Source: Thiomicrorhabdus sp965603495
GTDB lineage: Bacteria > Pseudomonadota > Gammaproteobacteria > Thiomicrospirales > Thiomicrospiraceae
Reading direction: 5' to 3'
NCBI GenBank assembly: GCA_965603495.1
Contig: CBFDDF010000005.1
Span: forward strand, 135,982 to 199,981
DNA: 64,000 nt
The translations under genes and the position numbers were made by a program. Shown here in pieces: positions 26,726 through 36,300 of this stretch (positions are counted from its first letter, which is position 1; every line of letters begins with the position of its first letter). The notes beneath the pieces were generated by a model. It was not told where the DNA came from. It did not search any database and saw only the letters and a list, made by a program, of their open reading frames with translations.

Positions 26726-27667
26726 TTAGCTCTTTGGGATCAGTAAAGGGAATTCCTTGCCTGTGGTACCTTGATAAACTGTGCCGAGCTTTGTTTTATG
26801 GTCAGTCACATAGTAATACATCCATTCTGGTAAGTTTTTAGAGAAGTTTCCCATAAGCTCTGTGTTGTATGACGAACAACTTTCTGCTGCTGCTTTGCTA
26901 ACCATGTAATCTTTGCAAAAAAATTGGAACTGAAAAAATGGACCATTGTAGTAACCAACCCATGCATACTCTGAGTCACCACTAATAAAACTTGGCTTTT
27001 TCACAAGCTCAAAGTCAATGTCATCTGCAATGTTTTCATAAGGGTATTTGTCGCTACCAATTTCTGACGTGCAATTCTTTCCGCTACTAAGCTCTGTATT
27101 AACGCATGCTGGGTGTTTGGCGTAAAGGCGCTTGTTACCATTATTATTATAAGTTAATGGCTTGGTGCCACCAGGAATGGCGGCTAAAGAGGCGGAATAG
27201 ATTGTGTCTTGAATAACTTGCTTGGCTTCTTTTTCGTTCTTAGCTTTTGATTGAGGAACCCATACCACTCCGTGCCAACGTGACATTGGGTGTTTAGGAG
27301 AAAGTGCAGACATTAAGACGCTTTTACCGATAAGACTACCAAAATTGATGTTTGAGGCCAGTAACCCAGTATCAATCGTTCCGGCAACTGCTTGCATGGC
27401 AATAGCATTCATGCCGACATTTACCGTAACGTCTTGAACAACTTGGTACTCCGCGCTATTGGCCCGCATAATTTGCTTGTATAGGTCTGAATCAATCTCG
27501 GTGTCTTTAAATGCATAAAGAGTCTTTACCTGGCCTGCTCGTAGAATATTCATTCCGTATGACTTGCTCTTGTCATAGGCATAAGAGTCATTTAGTGATT
27601 TAGATTGGTTTCCCGCGCATCCAGCTATTAAAAACGCTACAGATACGGCTAAAATTATTTTTTTCAT
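26726..27667 (-). CDS. Outer-membrane lipoprotein of unknown function
   Basis: A 313-residue protein with a lipoprotein signal: MKKIILAVSVAFLIAGC, the lipobox LIAGC ending at Cys17, and Ala at +2 favouring the outer membrane. The mature part contains no family I know. It includes a glycine/alanine-rich hydrophobic stretch at about 82-115 (VGMNAIAMQAVAGTIDTG) and five or more Cys in the C-terminal half. It is convergent with jetD, 131 bp apart. A 55-residue membrane protein is encoded upstream on the same strand, so the two may form a small operon. Confidence 0.7.
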   Translation of the reverse strand: MKKIILAVSVAFLIAGCAGNQSKSLNDSYAYDKSKSYGMNILRAGQVKTLYAFKDTEIDSDLYKQIMRANSAEYQVVQDVTVNVGMNAIAMQAVAGTIDTGLLASNINFGSLIGKSVLMSALSPKHPMSRWHGVVWVPQSKAKNEKEAKQVIQDTIYSASLAAIPGGTKPLTYNNNGNKRLYAKHPACVNTELSSGKNCTSEIGSDKYPYENIADDIDFELVKKPSFISGDSEYAWVGYYNGPFFQFQFFCKDYMVSKAAAESCSSYNTELMGNFSKNLPEWMYYYVTDHKTKLGTVYQGTTGKEFPLLIPKS

Positions 27668-27812
27668 GCTTTGACCTTGTTTAGAGTGTTACTTGTTAAG
27701 TGTACAAAAATAATTATGAGGTATTGTCTGGCGGTTGTGAAGATGGCCAGTAACCTTAAGAAGATGTAGACGTTTTGATTTAGTTAAAAAATCTGATGAA
27801 TGGTCGAGGTGA

Positions 27813-27980
27813 TTACTTTTGAAGTCTTGTTTTGATTTTAGATTGATGCAATGTAGTAGGGGGAGTTTGATGTTTTCCAATACTATTGAAAAAATAATCT
27901 AAGCCCTTCATCAGAATTAGTCCTGTAAATAAAATAGCAAGGCCGCCTACTAGACCATTTGTAAATTCGTTTAAGAACAT
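27813..27980 (-). CDS. Small single-span membrane protein (55 aa)
   Basis: Reading the minus strand from 27980, ATG opens 55 codons to the TAA at 27815-27813. The product starts MFLNEFTN and has one clear membrane helix (GLVGGLAILFTGLILMKGL, about residues 9-28), then a basic polar tail. CAGG about 8 bp before the start is a fair ribosome site. It lies 145 bp upstream of the lipoprotein gene on the same strand. Codon pattern and hydrophobicity support a real gene, but there is no family match I know. Confidence 0.5.
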   Translation of the reverse strand: MFLNEFTNGLVGGLAILFTGLILMKGLDYFFNSIGKHQTPPTTLHQSKIKTRLQK

Positions 27981-28720
27981 TAATTAACCTGCTTTGTCTG
28001 AGTTAGATTTATTTTTAATTTTATCTTTATTTTCTAGATTTAAACAAGATGTATTGAACAAATATTCATCTCTATTTAGAGAGAGTCATCTTACTTGGCG
28101 GTCTAAATTTTCAGAGTATTTGTTTTAGGTTTTGTTAAAGTCGCTATCGCTGGGTAAGAACCCATGGGCTAATCAGTTGTGATCTTTCTATAAGCTATCC
28201 TATGTAAACCTCTCACTTCTTTCCATAACGCGCGCGCTATATATTATATATAGTAAAAGACATACCCCTATCTCCTTATTTATGTAAAGCGAATTGAATG
28301 ACGTTTTTGGTAATGAACTATTTTATTATTTGTTACATAAGGTCTCTTAAGCCTACTGTGTCGTAGAGGTAAACGACAGTGTTGTCTATATAAACTCTTC
28401 TCAATAAAACCTTTTTATTCCTTGTTGCCAAATTGGCAACGCTGTCGCCAAATTGGCAATTTAATTTTACGATAAAGCTTTGTCGTTTCCATAAGCAACG
28501 TAGTCGTTTTAATGAACGAGAATGTCCTCTGTAGAACAGAAATTTTAAAGATTTTTTTTGACCAAAAAAAATGGACTAAAAATTTAGGTTCAAAGGGGCT
28601 GTTGTGTATATTAAATATGAAGGGCGTGAAATGTTAAACCAAGAACAGAGTTTTCAATTTGTATTTGTTTAGGTTTGATGGTGAGTTCAATTGGAAGCAA
28701 CTAAGTTAAAAAGGAAGAGT
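27981..28720. other. A+T-rich intergenic region with tandem palindromes
   Basis: No credible gene is visible. The stretch contains the alternating run GCGCGCGCTATATATTATAT at about 28230-28249, GTCGTAGAGGTAAACGAC near 28363, and two tandem copies of GCCAAATTGGCAA (listed separately). The composition would suit a replication, partition or regulatory region of the island. AAGGAAGAGT at 28711-28720 is the ribosome site of the next gene. Confidence 0.5.
28424..28460. repeat. Tandem palindromes GTTGCCAAATTGGCAAC
   Basis: GTTGCCAAATTGGCAAC at 28424-28440 is a near-perfect dyad (only the central base is unpaired). GTCGCCAAATTGGCAAT at 28444-28460 repeats it with two changes. The starts are 20 bp apart, close to two helical turns, so both face the same side of the DNA. 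This is typical of a paired operator. It lies about 260 bp before the gene at 28721. Confidence 0.6.
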
Positions 28721-29008
28721 ATGAGTGATAAGCAGATCTTAAGAACACAGGTTCATATTGCGGAAGATGATTATCCGGAATTGTTTGGGTATCTAGAACC
28801 ATTTTCCACTAGAAGAAAAGCTTCTGAAATTAGAAGACTTTGTTTAGATGCATTAAGTATTCGAGAGCATCAAGAGTTAGATTCATTAAAGAAGGAATTG
28901 AGAACTCGGATTGAAGTTTGCAGTCAGCTGGAGCAAGAAAAAGAAAAACTAGAGGATGAAATCCAGGAATTACATGAATATATCCATAACAACAGGGGCA
29001 TGTTGTAG
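28721..29008 (+). CDS. Coiled-coil accessory protein of the island (95 aa)
   Basis: The start is ATG 28721, which has a strong AAGGAAG ribosome site; a longer frame from TTG 28691 has none. The 95-residue product begins MSDKQILRTQVHIAEDDYPE and continues FSTRRKASEIRRLCLDALSI, like a short ribbon-helix-helix or helical DNA-binding head. It ends in a strong coiled coil from about 48 to 87 (LKKELRTRIEVCSQLEQEKE). Comparable small proteins accompany alpA and mobilisation genes in integrative elements. I do not know its function; binding to the tandem palindromes upstream is a guess. Confidence 0.65.
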   Translation: MSDKQILRTQVHIAEDDYPELFGYLEPFSTRRKASEIRRLCLDALSIREHQELDSLKKELRTRIEVCSQLEQEKEKLEDEIQELHEYIHNNRGML

Positions 29009-29374
29009 TTAATAGTCAATAACTATAAGGGAGAAGAAAATGTATCTAGAAATTGAAATATAGAAAACTATCAGATTCTGACAATATAAATACTAGAAAG
29101 GTTTTGGCGAACTTTTCAAGTAATTTTTGTATGCTGCACAGTTGGTAAAGCGAGATGAATTAAGAGGTAAGGTGATTAAAGTTTAAACGTAATTATCACT
29201 AAACCTGAATTGATTCTAACCTCCGAATAACATGAAGTAAATCATTAATTTTTAGTCGATTACCAGTTAAAAATAGTGATCTAACATGTTTGGTTAGTTA
29301 ACTCGCCTATTTCACCAATCTAGTTTTATCTTCTGTGTAGTTTTCTTAAAATCTAATTTTATTTGGAGGGCTAA
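29009..29374. other. Intergenic region before alpA
   Basis: No credible gene is visible. The stretch is A+T rich with short frames only. GGAGGG at 29365-29370 is the ribosome site for alpA. I see no clear promoter or repeat. Confidence 0.5.
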
Positions 29375-29578
29375 ATGGTGCCTATAAAAATGTTACGAAT
29401 CAAGGATGTGATTCACATAACTGGATTAAGTAAAAGTACAATTCATGCAAAATCAGGGAAGGATGGTTTTCCTAAAAAGGTTAAATTAACTGAAAAATCA
29501 ACCGCATGGGTACAGTCTGAGATTTTAAAGTGGTTAGAAGAAAAGGTTAGTGAAAGAGATTTAGGAGGCCCTTCATGA
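29375..29578 (+). CDS. alpA: AlpA-family excisionase/regulator
   Basis: A 67-residue MerR-like winged helix of the AlpA family: MLRIKDVIHITGLSKSTIHA, then GFPKKVKLTEKSTAWVQSEI and a final helix with KWLEEK. In P4-like and CP4-57-like islands AlpA activates the integrase and promotes excision. It has a strong GGAGGG ribosome site 4 bp before ATG 29375, and its stop overlaps the next start (ATGA). The length is normal, so it should be functional. It is at the opposite end of the island from the integrase. Confidence 0.9.
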   Translation: MVPIKMLRIKDVIHITGLSKSTIHAKSGKDGFPKKVKLTEKSTAWVQSEILKWLEEKVSERDLGGPS

Positions 29579-29703
29579 TACCTAAAAAGTTTAAATTTAG
29601 TGAGTTGAAGAAAGCTCTTGATTTTATACCAGCCGGTTTAGAGCGAAGCGAATGGCTAAGGTTGTTTAATGGGGGGGGGCTAAAAAATAAATTCGGAGAT
29701 TGA
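29575..29703 (+). pseudogene. Truncated island primase (N-terminal stub)
   Basis: ATG 29575 overlaps the alpA stop and has a strong AGGAGG. It encodes only 42 residues, including LKKALDFIPAGLERSEWLRL, which matches the start of the PriCT-type domain of island and phage primases. The frame then meets a run of nine G (29671-29679) and stops at TGA 29701. Full-length partners of AlpA in such islands are large replication proteins, so this looks like a decayed gene. The G run is where a frameshift or deletion may have occurred. Confidence 0.6.
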
Positions 29704-29781
29704 CGTCAATAAAGTTTTAAAGCATTGGCCATAGAGGCATAGTGCTTTTGACGTAATGAAAAAATATGTCCGATTTCACAG

Positions 29782-29824
29782 TTTAATTTACAGGGTCTTT
29801 AGTTACCCTGTTTAATTTACAGGT
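29782..29824. repeat. Repeated arm-like sites GTTTAATTTACAGG
   Basis: GTTTAATTTACAGG occurs at 29782-29795 and again at 29811-29824, 29 bp apart. Between them ACAGGGT (29791-29797) and ACCCTGT (29806-29812) form inverted arms around 8 bases. Direct repeats near the end of an island are typical binding sites of the integrase arm domain or of the AlpA excisionase. The assignment is by position only. Confidence 0.45.
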
Positions 29825-30067
29825 TTCATTTTTTTGCTGAAGCAGTTATAGTTGTATAGCTTGTATGCAAACGGGAACTGCGTTCAGCAGTTGTACAAGT
29901 GCCGTCTTTTAACTTAAGAGATTGACGTCCAAGAGCGCGATAATTCATAAAGGCCCCGATTTTATACCCCGAACTAATGGTATATAAAATGGTATATATT
30001 TTTAATTTAATTTCTTAACATATTGAATGTTAAGGCCTATTTGAGACCTAGTCCACCATATTTTGAG

Positions 30068-30105
30068 AACCCTGTGTAAGGCTTGTCCTTCACGGGGTTT
30101 TTTTA
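30068..30105 (+). terminator. Orphan Rho-independent terminator at the island end
   Basis: AACCCTGTG (30068-30076) pairs with CACGGGGTT (30091-30099, one G-T pair). The inner AAGG/CCTT extends the stem around a CTTGT loop, and seven more T follow. No gene ends immediately upstream. A stretch ending in CCACCA at 30058 precedes it. The simplest reading is the natural terminator of an RNA gene whose 3' end served as the integration site. Confidence 0.65.
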
Positions 30106-30472
30106 TGTCTGTTGTTTAGTTAAATCGATAATGTCGCGTTATCTTCTTGTTGCTCTAATCATTCAATTTATGGTTTTTTCTATACTTACCGATACCAAGT
30201 TAAGAAATCTCAAGGCAGGTAAAACAGAATGCAGTCCTGGAGTGATCATTTAGACGGTTTAAAAAGCGGGTGATTATGAACGCTTAAAATCAAGCGATGA
30301 CGGCTAGGTTTTACGCTTTGCGATGGAGTGTGTACATTTTTAGCCGACATTCGTTTCGCGCAAAGGCCATACATTAAACATAAGTGTTAATCCCCGTTCT
30401 CTCTAGTCTTCTCGACGCTTAATCGCTATACTCATTCGTTATTAAACTTAATGAAAATAATACGAGATATAG

Positions 30473-32041
30473 ATGACCCAACTTACCCTAGAAACCCTTG
30501 AAACCTGGCTTTGGCAATCGGCTGATATATTGCGTGGCGATATTGATAGCTCTGACTATAAGAACTACATTTTCGGACTGTTGTTTTTAAAGCGCGCCAA
30601 TGATGTGTTTTTTGAAGAGGTGGATAAGTTGGTGGCGGATGGTTGGAACTATCAAGATGCCATCGAGGATGAAGACGAGCATCTGTTTTATCTGCCACAA
30701 GCTTCTTGGTGGAAAGAAATCACTAAACACACTGAGAATATCGGTCAAGCGATCGATAAAGCCTTAGCTGGAATTGAAGAGTCTAATGCCAGTCTGCAGG
30801 GCGTGATGACGGCAGTTTACTTTGGTGACAAAGAAAAATTAGGCGACTCGACTCTTAACCGTCTGTTATTGCATTTCAACAAATACTCACTCCGAAATGA
30901 ACACCTTTATAAGCAAGACATTCTTGGAGATGCTTATGAGTACCTCATTAAAATGTTCGCCGATGATGCCGGTAAAAAAGGCGGTGAGTTCTATACCCCT
31001 AAGCAAGTCGTAAGGTTGATTGTTGGGTTGATTAAACCTGAAGCAGGTCAAACCGTCTATGACCCTACCTGTGGTTCGGGTGGTATGCTGTTAGAAAGTG
31101 CGCGTTATGTCGATGAGCATAATGAACGAGTCGGCGGGCAAATTAACATTACCCTTAAAGGCCAAGAGAAGAACTTGAATACTTGGTCGATTGCTAAAAT
31201 CAATATGATTCTGCACGGCATGCAAGATGCCGATATTCGTAAAGGGAATACTTTATCGGACCCTAAACATCTTAAAAATGGCGAAATAGAGTCCTTTGAT
31301 AGAGTGGTTGCCAATCCGCCGTTTTCCGCTAAAAAGTGGTGGGAGCCGGTTGAAAAGGAAGTGGATTTAGAAAATGTCGATGGCACAAAGAAAAAAGCGC
31401 CTAATTACAATAACGATGTAACTGACCCACATGGACGTTTTAGCTTTGGAATTCCACCCCGTAGTTATGCCGATTTAGCTTTTGTGCAACATATGATTGC
31501 CTCACTTAAACAAAATGGCCGCATGGGTGTGGTATTACCGCACGGCATTCTATTTCGTGGTTCATCAGAGGGCAAAATTCGCCAAGGTCTGTTAAGTGAA
31601 GATTTGATTGAAGCGGTCATTGGCTTACCGTCGGCCTTATTCTATGGCACGGGCATTCCAGCTTGTATTTTTATTATTAATAAATCGAAACCTGAAAGCC
31701 TAAAAGAGAAGGTCATTTTTATTGATGCCTCTGGCGAGTATAAAGAGGGCAAAAATCAAAATACCTTAGAGCAAACGCATATCGATAAAATCATCAGCTC
31801 ATTTGACCAGGCCTGGTCAAATTGTGAAGAGATTGAAAAATTCATGCGTTTAGTGCCTATCTCTGAGATAGCTGAGAATGATTACAACCTAAATATTGCC
31901 CGTTATATTGATACCAGTGAAGCCGAAGAGCAGATTGATATCAAAACTACCCTGCAAAGCATAACTGAAGTGGAAAGCCAGCAAGTTGAGATTGACCAAA
32001 AACTCAATAACTTCTTAAAGGAGTTGGGCTATGTTGGTTAG
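30473..32041 (+). CDS. hsdM: Type I restriction-modification methyltransferase HsdM (second system)
   Basis: Adenine-N6 methyltransferase subunit of a second type I system (522 residues, normal length). It has the helical HsdM N-terminal domain (ADILRGDIDSSDYKNYIFGL), motif I DPTCGSGG at 197-204 and catalytic NPPF at 281-284. It ends with NLNIARYIDTSEAEEQIDIK. The sequence is well diverged from the HsdM at 1.8-3.9 kb, so this is a separate acquisition. It overlaps hsdS by 11 nt. A 22-nt CCAGGCCTGG palindrome lies inside the gene at 31801-31822, encoding FDQAWSN. Confidence 0.95.
   Translation: MTQLTLETLETWLWQSADILRGDIDSSDYKNYIFGLLFLKRANDVFFEEVDKLVADGWNYQDAIEDEDEHLFYLPQASWWKEITKHTENIGQAIDKALAGIEESNASLQGVMTAVYFGDKEKLGDSTLNRLLLHFNKYSLRNEHLYKQDILGDAYEYLIKMFADDAGKKGGEFYTPKQVVRLIVGLIKPEAGQTVYDPTCGSGGMLLESARYVDEHNERVGGQINITLKGQEKNLNTWSIAKINMILHGMQDADIRKGNTLSDPKHLKNGEIESFDRVVANPPFSAKKWWEPVEKEVDLENVDGTKKKAPNYNNDVTDPHGRFSFGIPPRSYADLAFVQHMIASLKQNGRMGVVLPHGILFRGSSEGKIRQGLLSEDLIEAVIGLPSALFYGTGIPACIFIINKSKPESLKEKVIFIDASGEYKEGKNQNTLEQTHIDKIISSFDQAWSNCEEIEKFMRLVPISEIAENDYNLNIARYIDTSEAEEQIDIKTTLQSITEVESQQVEIDQKLNNFLKELGYVG
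31801..31822. repeat. CCAGGCCTGG-family palindrome, copy 1 (22 nt)
   Basis: A perfect 22-nt palindrome around the core ACCAGGCCTGGT, inside hsdM of the second restriction system, coding for FDQAWSN. First copy met from the left; none occurs before it in the window. Confidence 0.85.
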
Positions 32042-33326
32042 GGAAGGGTATAAGCAAACGGAGATTGGTTTAATTCCAGAAGATTGGTTTTTTGAAAACT
32101 TGGGGAATGTTACTAGTGAGATGAAAAGTGGATTATCTCGAAAGCTATCATCCGAGGATATTGGGCTACCTGTTTTACGTTCTAATAATATAAGTGAACG
32201 TTCTGTAAATTTTACCGATTTAAAATATTGGTATAAAGATGACCCTCAAGGAAGTAATACTGATAATTATGTCGTTAATGATGGTGACATATTAGTTAAT
32301 TTTATTAATAGTGAAGCACAAATTGGAAAGTCTGCTATTTTTAAAAAAGTTCAAGATAGGGATTTTATATTTACAACGAACCTATTGAAAATATCAGCAT
32401 CTGATGTGATTAATAATTATTTTTTGCATATTCAAATGAAAACAGAGCGTTACAGTGCGTTCATCAAAAGTATTACTAAGCCTGCGGTGAATCAAGCAAG
32501 TTTTACAACGAAAGAATTTCAAACTTTTCCTATTATCATTCCACCACTGCCTGAACAACAAAAAATAGTGGATATTTTGAGTACGGTGGATGATAAGTTG
32601 GTCGCGATTGAGCGCGAGATTTCTGCCACGGAAACCCTTAAAAAAGGCCTAATGCAAACTCTGCTTTGCCAAGGTATCGGCCACACCCAATTCAAAGACA
32701 GTCCGCTTGGCCAAATCCCTGAGAGCTGGGATGTTGTTCAATTAAAAGATGTTGTAAATGGAAAAGGTATGTATGGAATTGGGGCTGCAGCAGTTGATTA
32801 TGACCCGCAACTATTTCGGTATTTAAGAATTACTGATATTGATGATGAAGGCCGTTTTAAAAGCACTTCAAAGAAATCCGTGGATGACGAAGGTGCCAAG
32901 AATTACCTGCTACAAGAAGGAGATATTGTTTTTGCTAGAACGGGAAATACCACTGGTAAAACCTACCTGTATGACAAAAAAGACGGAGATTTGGTTTTTG
33001 CAGGTTTCTTGATTCGTTTTCAACCTTGTCATGGCGTTTTGAATAGCAGGTTCTTGAAGGCTATTGCCGAAACACAATATTATTGGAAATGGGTAAAAGC
33101 AACATCATCAAGAACAGGGCAACCAGGCATTAATAGTGAAGAATATGCGACATTAAAAATTCCCCTTCCCCCTGTCGTAGAGCAGGAAAAAATCGCCGAA
33201 ATCCTCTCCACAGTAGACAACAAGCTAGATACTCTAACCACCCAAAAAATCCAGTACCAAACCCTTAAAAAAGGGTTAATGCAGAAACTGCTAACCGGTG
33301 AAATCAGAGCCAAGGTCTCCGCTTAA
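32031..33326 (+). CDS. hsdS: Type I specificity subunit HsdS (second system)
   Basis: A 431-residue specificity subunit with two recognition halves, each ended by a conserved helix: LKKGLMQTLLCQGIG near 203-217 and LKKGLMQKLLTGEIR at the end. The second half opens with PLGQIPESWDVVQLKDVVNG. The repeat EQQKIVDILSTVDDKL / EQEKIAEILSTVDNKL shows the usual internal duplication. It belongs to a different subtype from the first HsdS, so the two enzymes should recognise different targets. It starts inside hsdM, and hsdR follows after a 47-bp gap. Confidence 0.93.
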   Translation: MLVREGYKQTEIGLIPEDWFFENLGNVTSEMKSGLSRKLSSEDIGLPVLRSNNISERSVNFTDLKYWYKDDPQGSNTDNYVVNDGDILVNFINSEAQIGKSAIFKKVQDRDFIFTTNLLKISASDVINNYFLHIQMKTERYSAFIKSITKPAVNQASFTTKEFQTFPIIIPPLPEQQKIVDILSTVDDKLVAIEREISATETLKKGLMQTLLCQGIGHTQFKDSPLGQIPESWDVVQLKDVVNGKGMYGIGAAAVDYDPQLFRYLRITDIDDEGRFKSTSKKSVDDEGAKNYLLQEGDIVFARTGNTTGKTYLYDKKDGDLVFAGFLIRFQPCHGVLNSRFLKAIAETQYYWKWVKATSSRTGQPGINSEEYATLKIPLPPVVEQEKIAEILSTVDNKLDTLTTQKIQYQTLKKGLMQKLLTGEIRAKVSA

Positions 33327-33373
33327 TCAGATGAATACCCGTTTGAATCCTAAAACCCCAAAGAGTCCAGATT

Positions 33374-36300
33374 ATGAGTGAACTATCAGAAAGCGAACTG
33401 CCCGCCATTAAACTCTTTGAGGCAATGGGTTATCAGTACCAGAGTTTTCAAGGTTTGGGGCTTCAACCGGTTTTTATGGAAGACTGTTTGCGGGCTGCAT
33501 TGCTAAAAATCAACCCTTGGTTGGATGAAATAGGTATTACTAAAGTATTGAAAGCCTTAACCGTGGTGGATGCGGACAGTTTGATTGATGCTAACCAAGC
33601 CATTCACAATCTCATGGCCACTGCTTCTATTACCCATCAAGTTTATCCTGACCAACCACATCAGCCGATTCATCTGGTCGACTTTCATAACCCTGAAAAC
33701 AATGACTGGCTAGTCGTTAATCAAATCTCTTACAAGGGCAAAACCAATACCATTATTCCAGACATTATGGTGTATTTGAATGGTTTACCGATTGCGATGA
33801 TTGAGGCGAAGAACCCCAGTAAAATCGGCGCTATGGATGAGGCTATTAATGACTTGGCTTATTATCAAGGCCAGCATGAAAAGCTATTTTGGTTTAATGT
33901 GCTCAACGTGGGTATCTGTACGGTCGACGCTCGCTATGGTGCGGTGAATGCCACGGCATTGTTCTATCAGAAGTATAAGTTTGATGAAGCAAAGAACGCC
34001 AGCGGAAACGACCAGGCCTGGTCATTCCTAACCAAGTATGCAGGTTCTTTAGAGGATATTAGCCATCAAGATAAGGTGTTATATGCCTTGTTTAATAAAC
34101 CTGCTTTACTGGATATGATTCGTAACTTCGCTTTGTTTGAACGAGTGGAAGGTAAGCTGGTTAAGAAGTTACCGCGTTATCAGCAAATACGCGCCGTGAA
34201 TAAAGCGATAGCCAAGGTGAAGTCTTCCAATCAAGGTGGCGTTATCTGGCATACCCAAGGCTCAGGTAAATCCATCACCATGTTCTATTTGGCCAAAAAG
34301 TTACGCCAAGCGGAAACAGGCTTTGATAACCCAACCGTTTTAATTCTGACAGATAGAACCGACCTAGATAATCAGATATCCAATACCTTTGTGAATGCGG
34401 GAGCAGATACGCTCATCCAAGCGAACTCGGTCAAACACCTCAAGCAGTTAATTGCTGATGACTACGGCAAGATTATCACCACGACAGTACAAAAGTTTCA
34501 AGAGGACATGGAGTCTGCGGGTTCTAGCTCATCTGACGCGGTTGTCTCGAACAAGCAAAACGTCTTTGTCTTAATCGATGAAGCGCATAGAACGCAGTAC
34601 GGAGATTTAGCGGCTTATATGCGCCGAGCGTTGCCACACGCGAAATATTTTGCATTTACGGGTACACCGATAGATAAAGAGAATAAATCCACTCTAGGGA
34701 CCTTCTATGGCCGTGAGTACATTGATACCTATACGATACGCCAAGCCGTAGAAGACGGCGCAACCTTACCGATATTCTATGACTCAGTTATGCCACAGTT
34801 GCATGTGGAAGAGTATTTAGACAGTCAGTTTGATTTCTATTTCGAAGGCGCGAGTGATGAGAAAAAGGCGTTATTAAAGCAACACGCTTCTAGCATGAAA
34901 AACATCATGGTTGACCCAGACCGGATAAAAGACATTACCCAAGAAATCATTCGTCACTATCGTGCGAAGATTTTACCGAACGGTTTTAAAGGCATGATTG
35001 TCTGCTTTAACCGTGAAGCCGCGGTCAATTATAAAAAGACACTGGATGATTTAAAATCCAAAGGTGTGCATCCGTTTAAATCAAAGCTGGTGATGAGTTT
35101 AACCACCAAAAAAGACCCACAAGAATACTTTGAGTTGACCGTGCCTAAAGATGCTGTGAAAGAGGCCGTGGAAAGCTTTACCTTACCTTTCGGTAATGAA
35201 GAACAGCTTTCTAAATCGGGTAAAAAGCAGTTTGATGATACTAACTTCTTAATTGTCTCGGATATGTTGTTAACCGGATTTGATGCGCCTATCGTGCAAG
35301 CTATGTACTTAGATAAGCCTTTAAAAGAGCATAATCTACTGCAAGCCATTGCGCGTGTTAACCGAACGCATTCAGGCAAAAATGCAGGCTTTATTATTGA
35401 TTTCTGCGGTATCACTAATCGACTGAAAGAAGCGTTGGAAATCTTTGGCGGTGAGGTCACACCAAACGAAGTGATGCTGAATCTGAATGAAGAAATTCCC
35501 GTACTAAAAATGCGCCATCAAAAGCTATTGGGTTTCTTTAAATCAATCACGGTGGATAGAGTCTCTGACAGAGATATGTATAAAAGCAAAGCGGTGTTAT
35601 TGCTTAAAAATGAAACTAAACGTGACCAGTTTAATGAAATGTTAAAAGGCTTTAACCAGTCGATGGACATTGTTCTGCCAGACCCCGCGGCATTGGCGTT
35701 TACTAAAGACTTTAAACTCTTTAATGAAATTAAGGTACAGGCGCGGAATGCCTATATGGAAGATACCTTAAAGGTATCGGCTGAAGAGAGTGCGCAACTT
35801 AAAGAACTATTGCATGAACACCTCCGCTCGCAAGGTGTCGCTTATTTATTCGATAAGCCAATCCCAGTGTTTGAGAAAGCCTTTAAAGCACAGCTTGAAC
35901 TGCTTGAAGACCCAGCGGTAAAAGAGCAGACCTTAGCCAAACGTCTTGAAAGCACGATTTCTGAATCCTTTGAAAAAGACCCAGCGTTTTATCAATCGTT
36001 ATCGGAAAGGCTGCGAAAAATCATTGAAAAACTCAATGAAGAACGTACTGAACAAGCGGGATTGTTTGATGATATGTTGGCCTTGGTCGATGAAATCACA
36101 GAGCATCAAAAGCCCAAAGAAGGCATGACAGCTGAGCAAGTCGCGATTGAAGGTTTGTTGCAATATACTTATCAAGTAGAAGATGCGCCAGCCATTGCCG
36201 CTAAAGTCGCTGAAAGCTTAGGCCAGTATCTTGCCATCCATGACTGGAAAGGCAAAGAGGGTGTGAAGAAAGAGATGCGTAAAGAGATTAAGCCATTGTT

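Larger units (their letters stand above)
1..30060. mobile_element. Integrated defence island (left end outside window)
   Basis: The segment is bounded on the left by the end of a tyrosine integrase gene and on the right by alpA, a primase stub, repeated arm-like sites and a terminator with no gene in front of it. Between these lie almost only anti-phage or DNA-processing genes (type I restriction, FRG, SIR2, endonuclease I, methyltransferase-HNH, Wadjet). The DNA is more A+T rich than the region to the right and contains none of the CCAGGCCTGG palindromes that are frequent from 31.8 kb on. The right edge is inferred from the CCA-ending stretch at about 30,041-30,058 followed by the terminator. 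The left edge and the intact target gene lie before position 1, so the att core could not be matched. Confidence 0.7.
29704..30472. other. Island right-end region
   Basis: No credible gene is visible. It contains repeated GTTTAATTTACAGG sites, ATGGTATAT repeated at about 29979-30000, a CCA-ending stretch at 30041-30058 and an orphan terminator at 30068-30105. These are typical of the attachment region at the far end of an island. From about 30110 to the hsdM start at 30473 I see nothing I can name. Confidence 0.55.

Noticed and set aside
27689..27880. Minus-strand 63-codon frame upstream of the lipoprotein gene
   Set aside because: It overlaps the better supported 55-residue membrane protein frame, has no ribosome site and a random composition.
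28424..28460. CRISPR array
   Set aside because: Only two repeats with a 3-base gap; no spacers, and no cas genes in the window.
35029..35460. Minus-strand 143-codon frame inside the second hsdR
   Set aside because: Shadow of the helicase domain.
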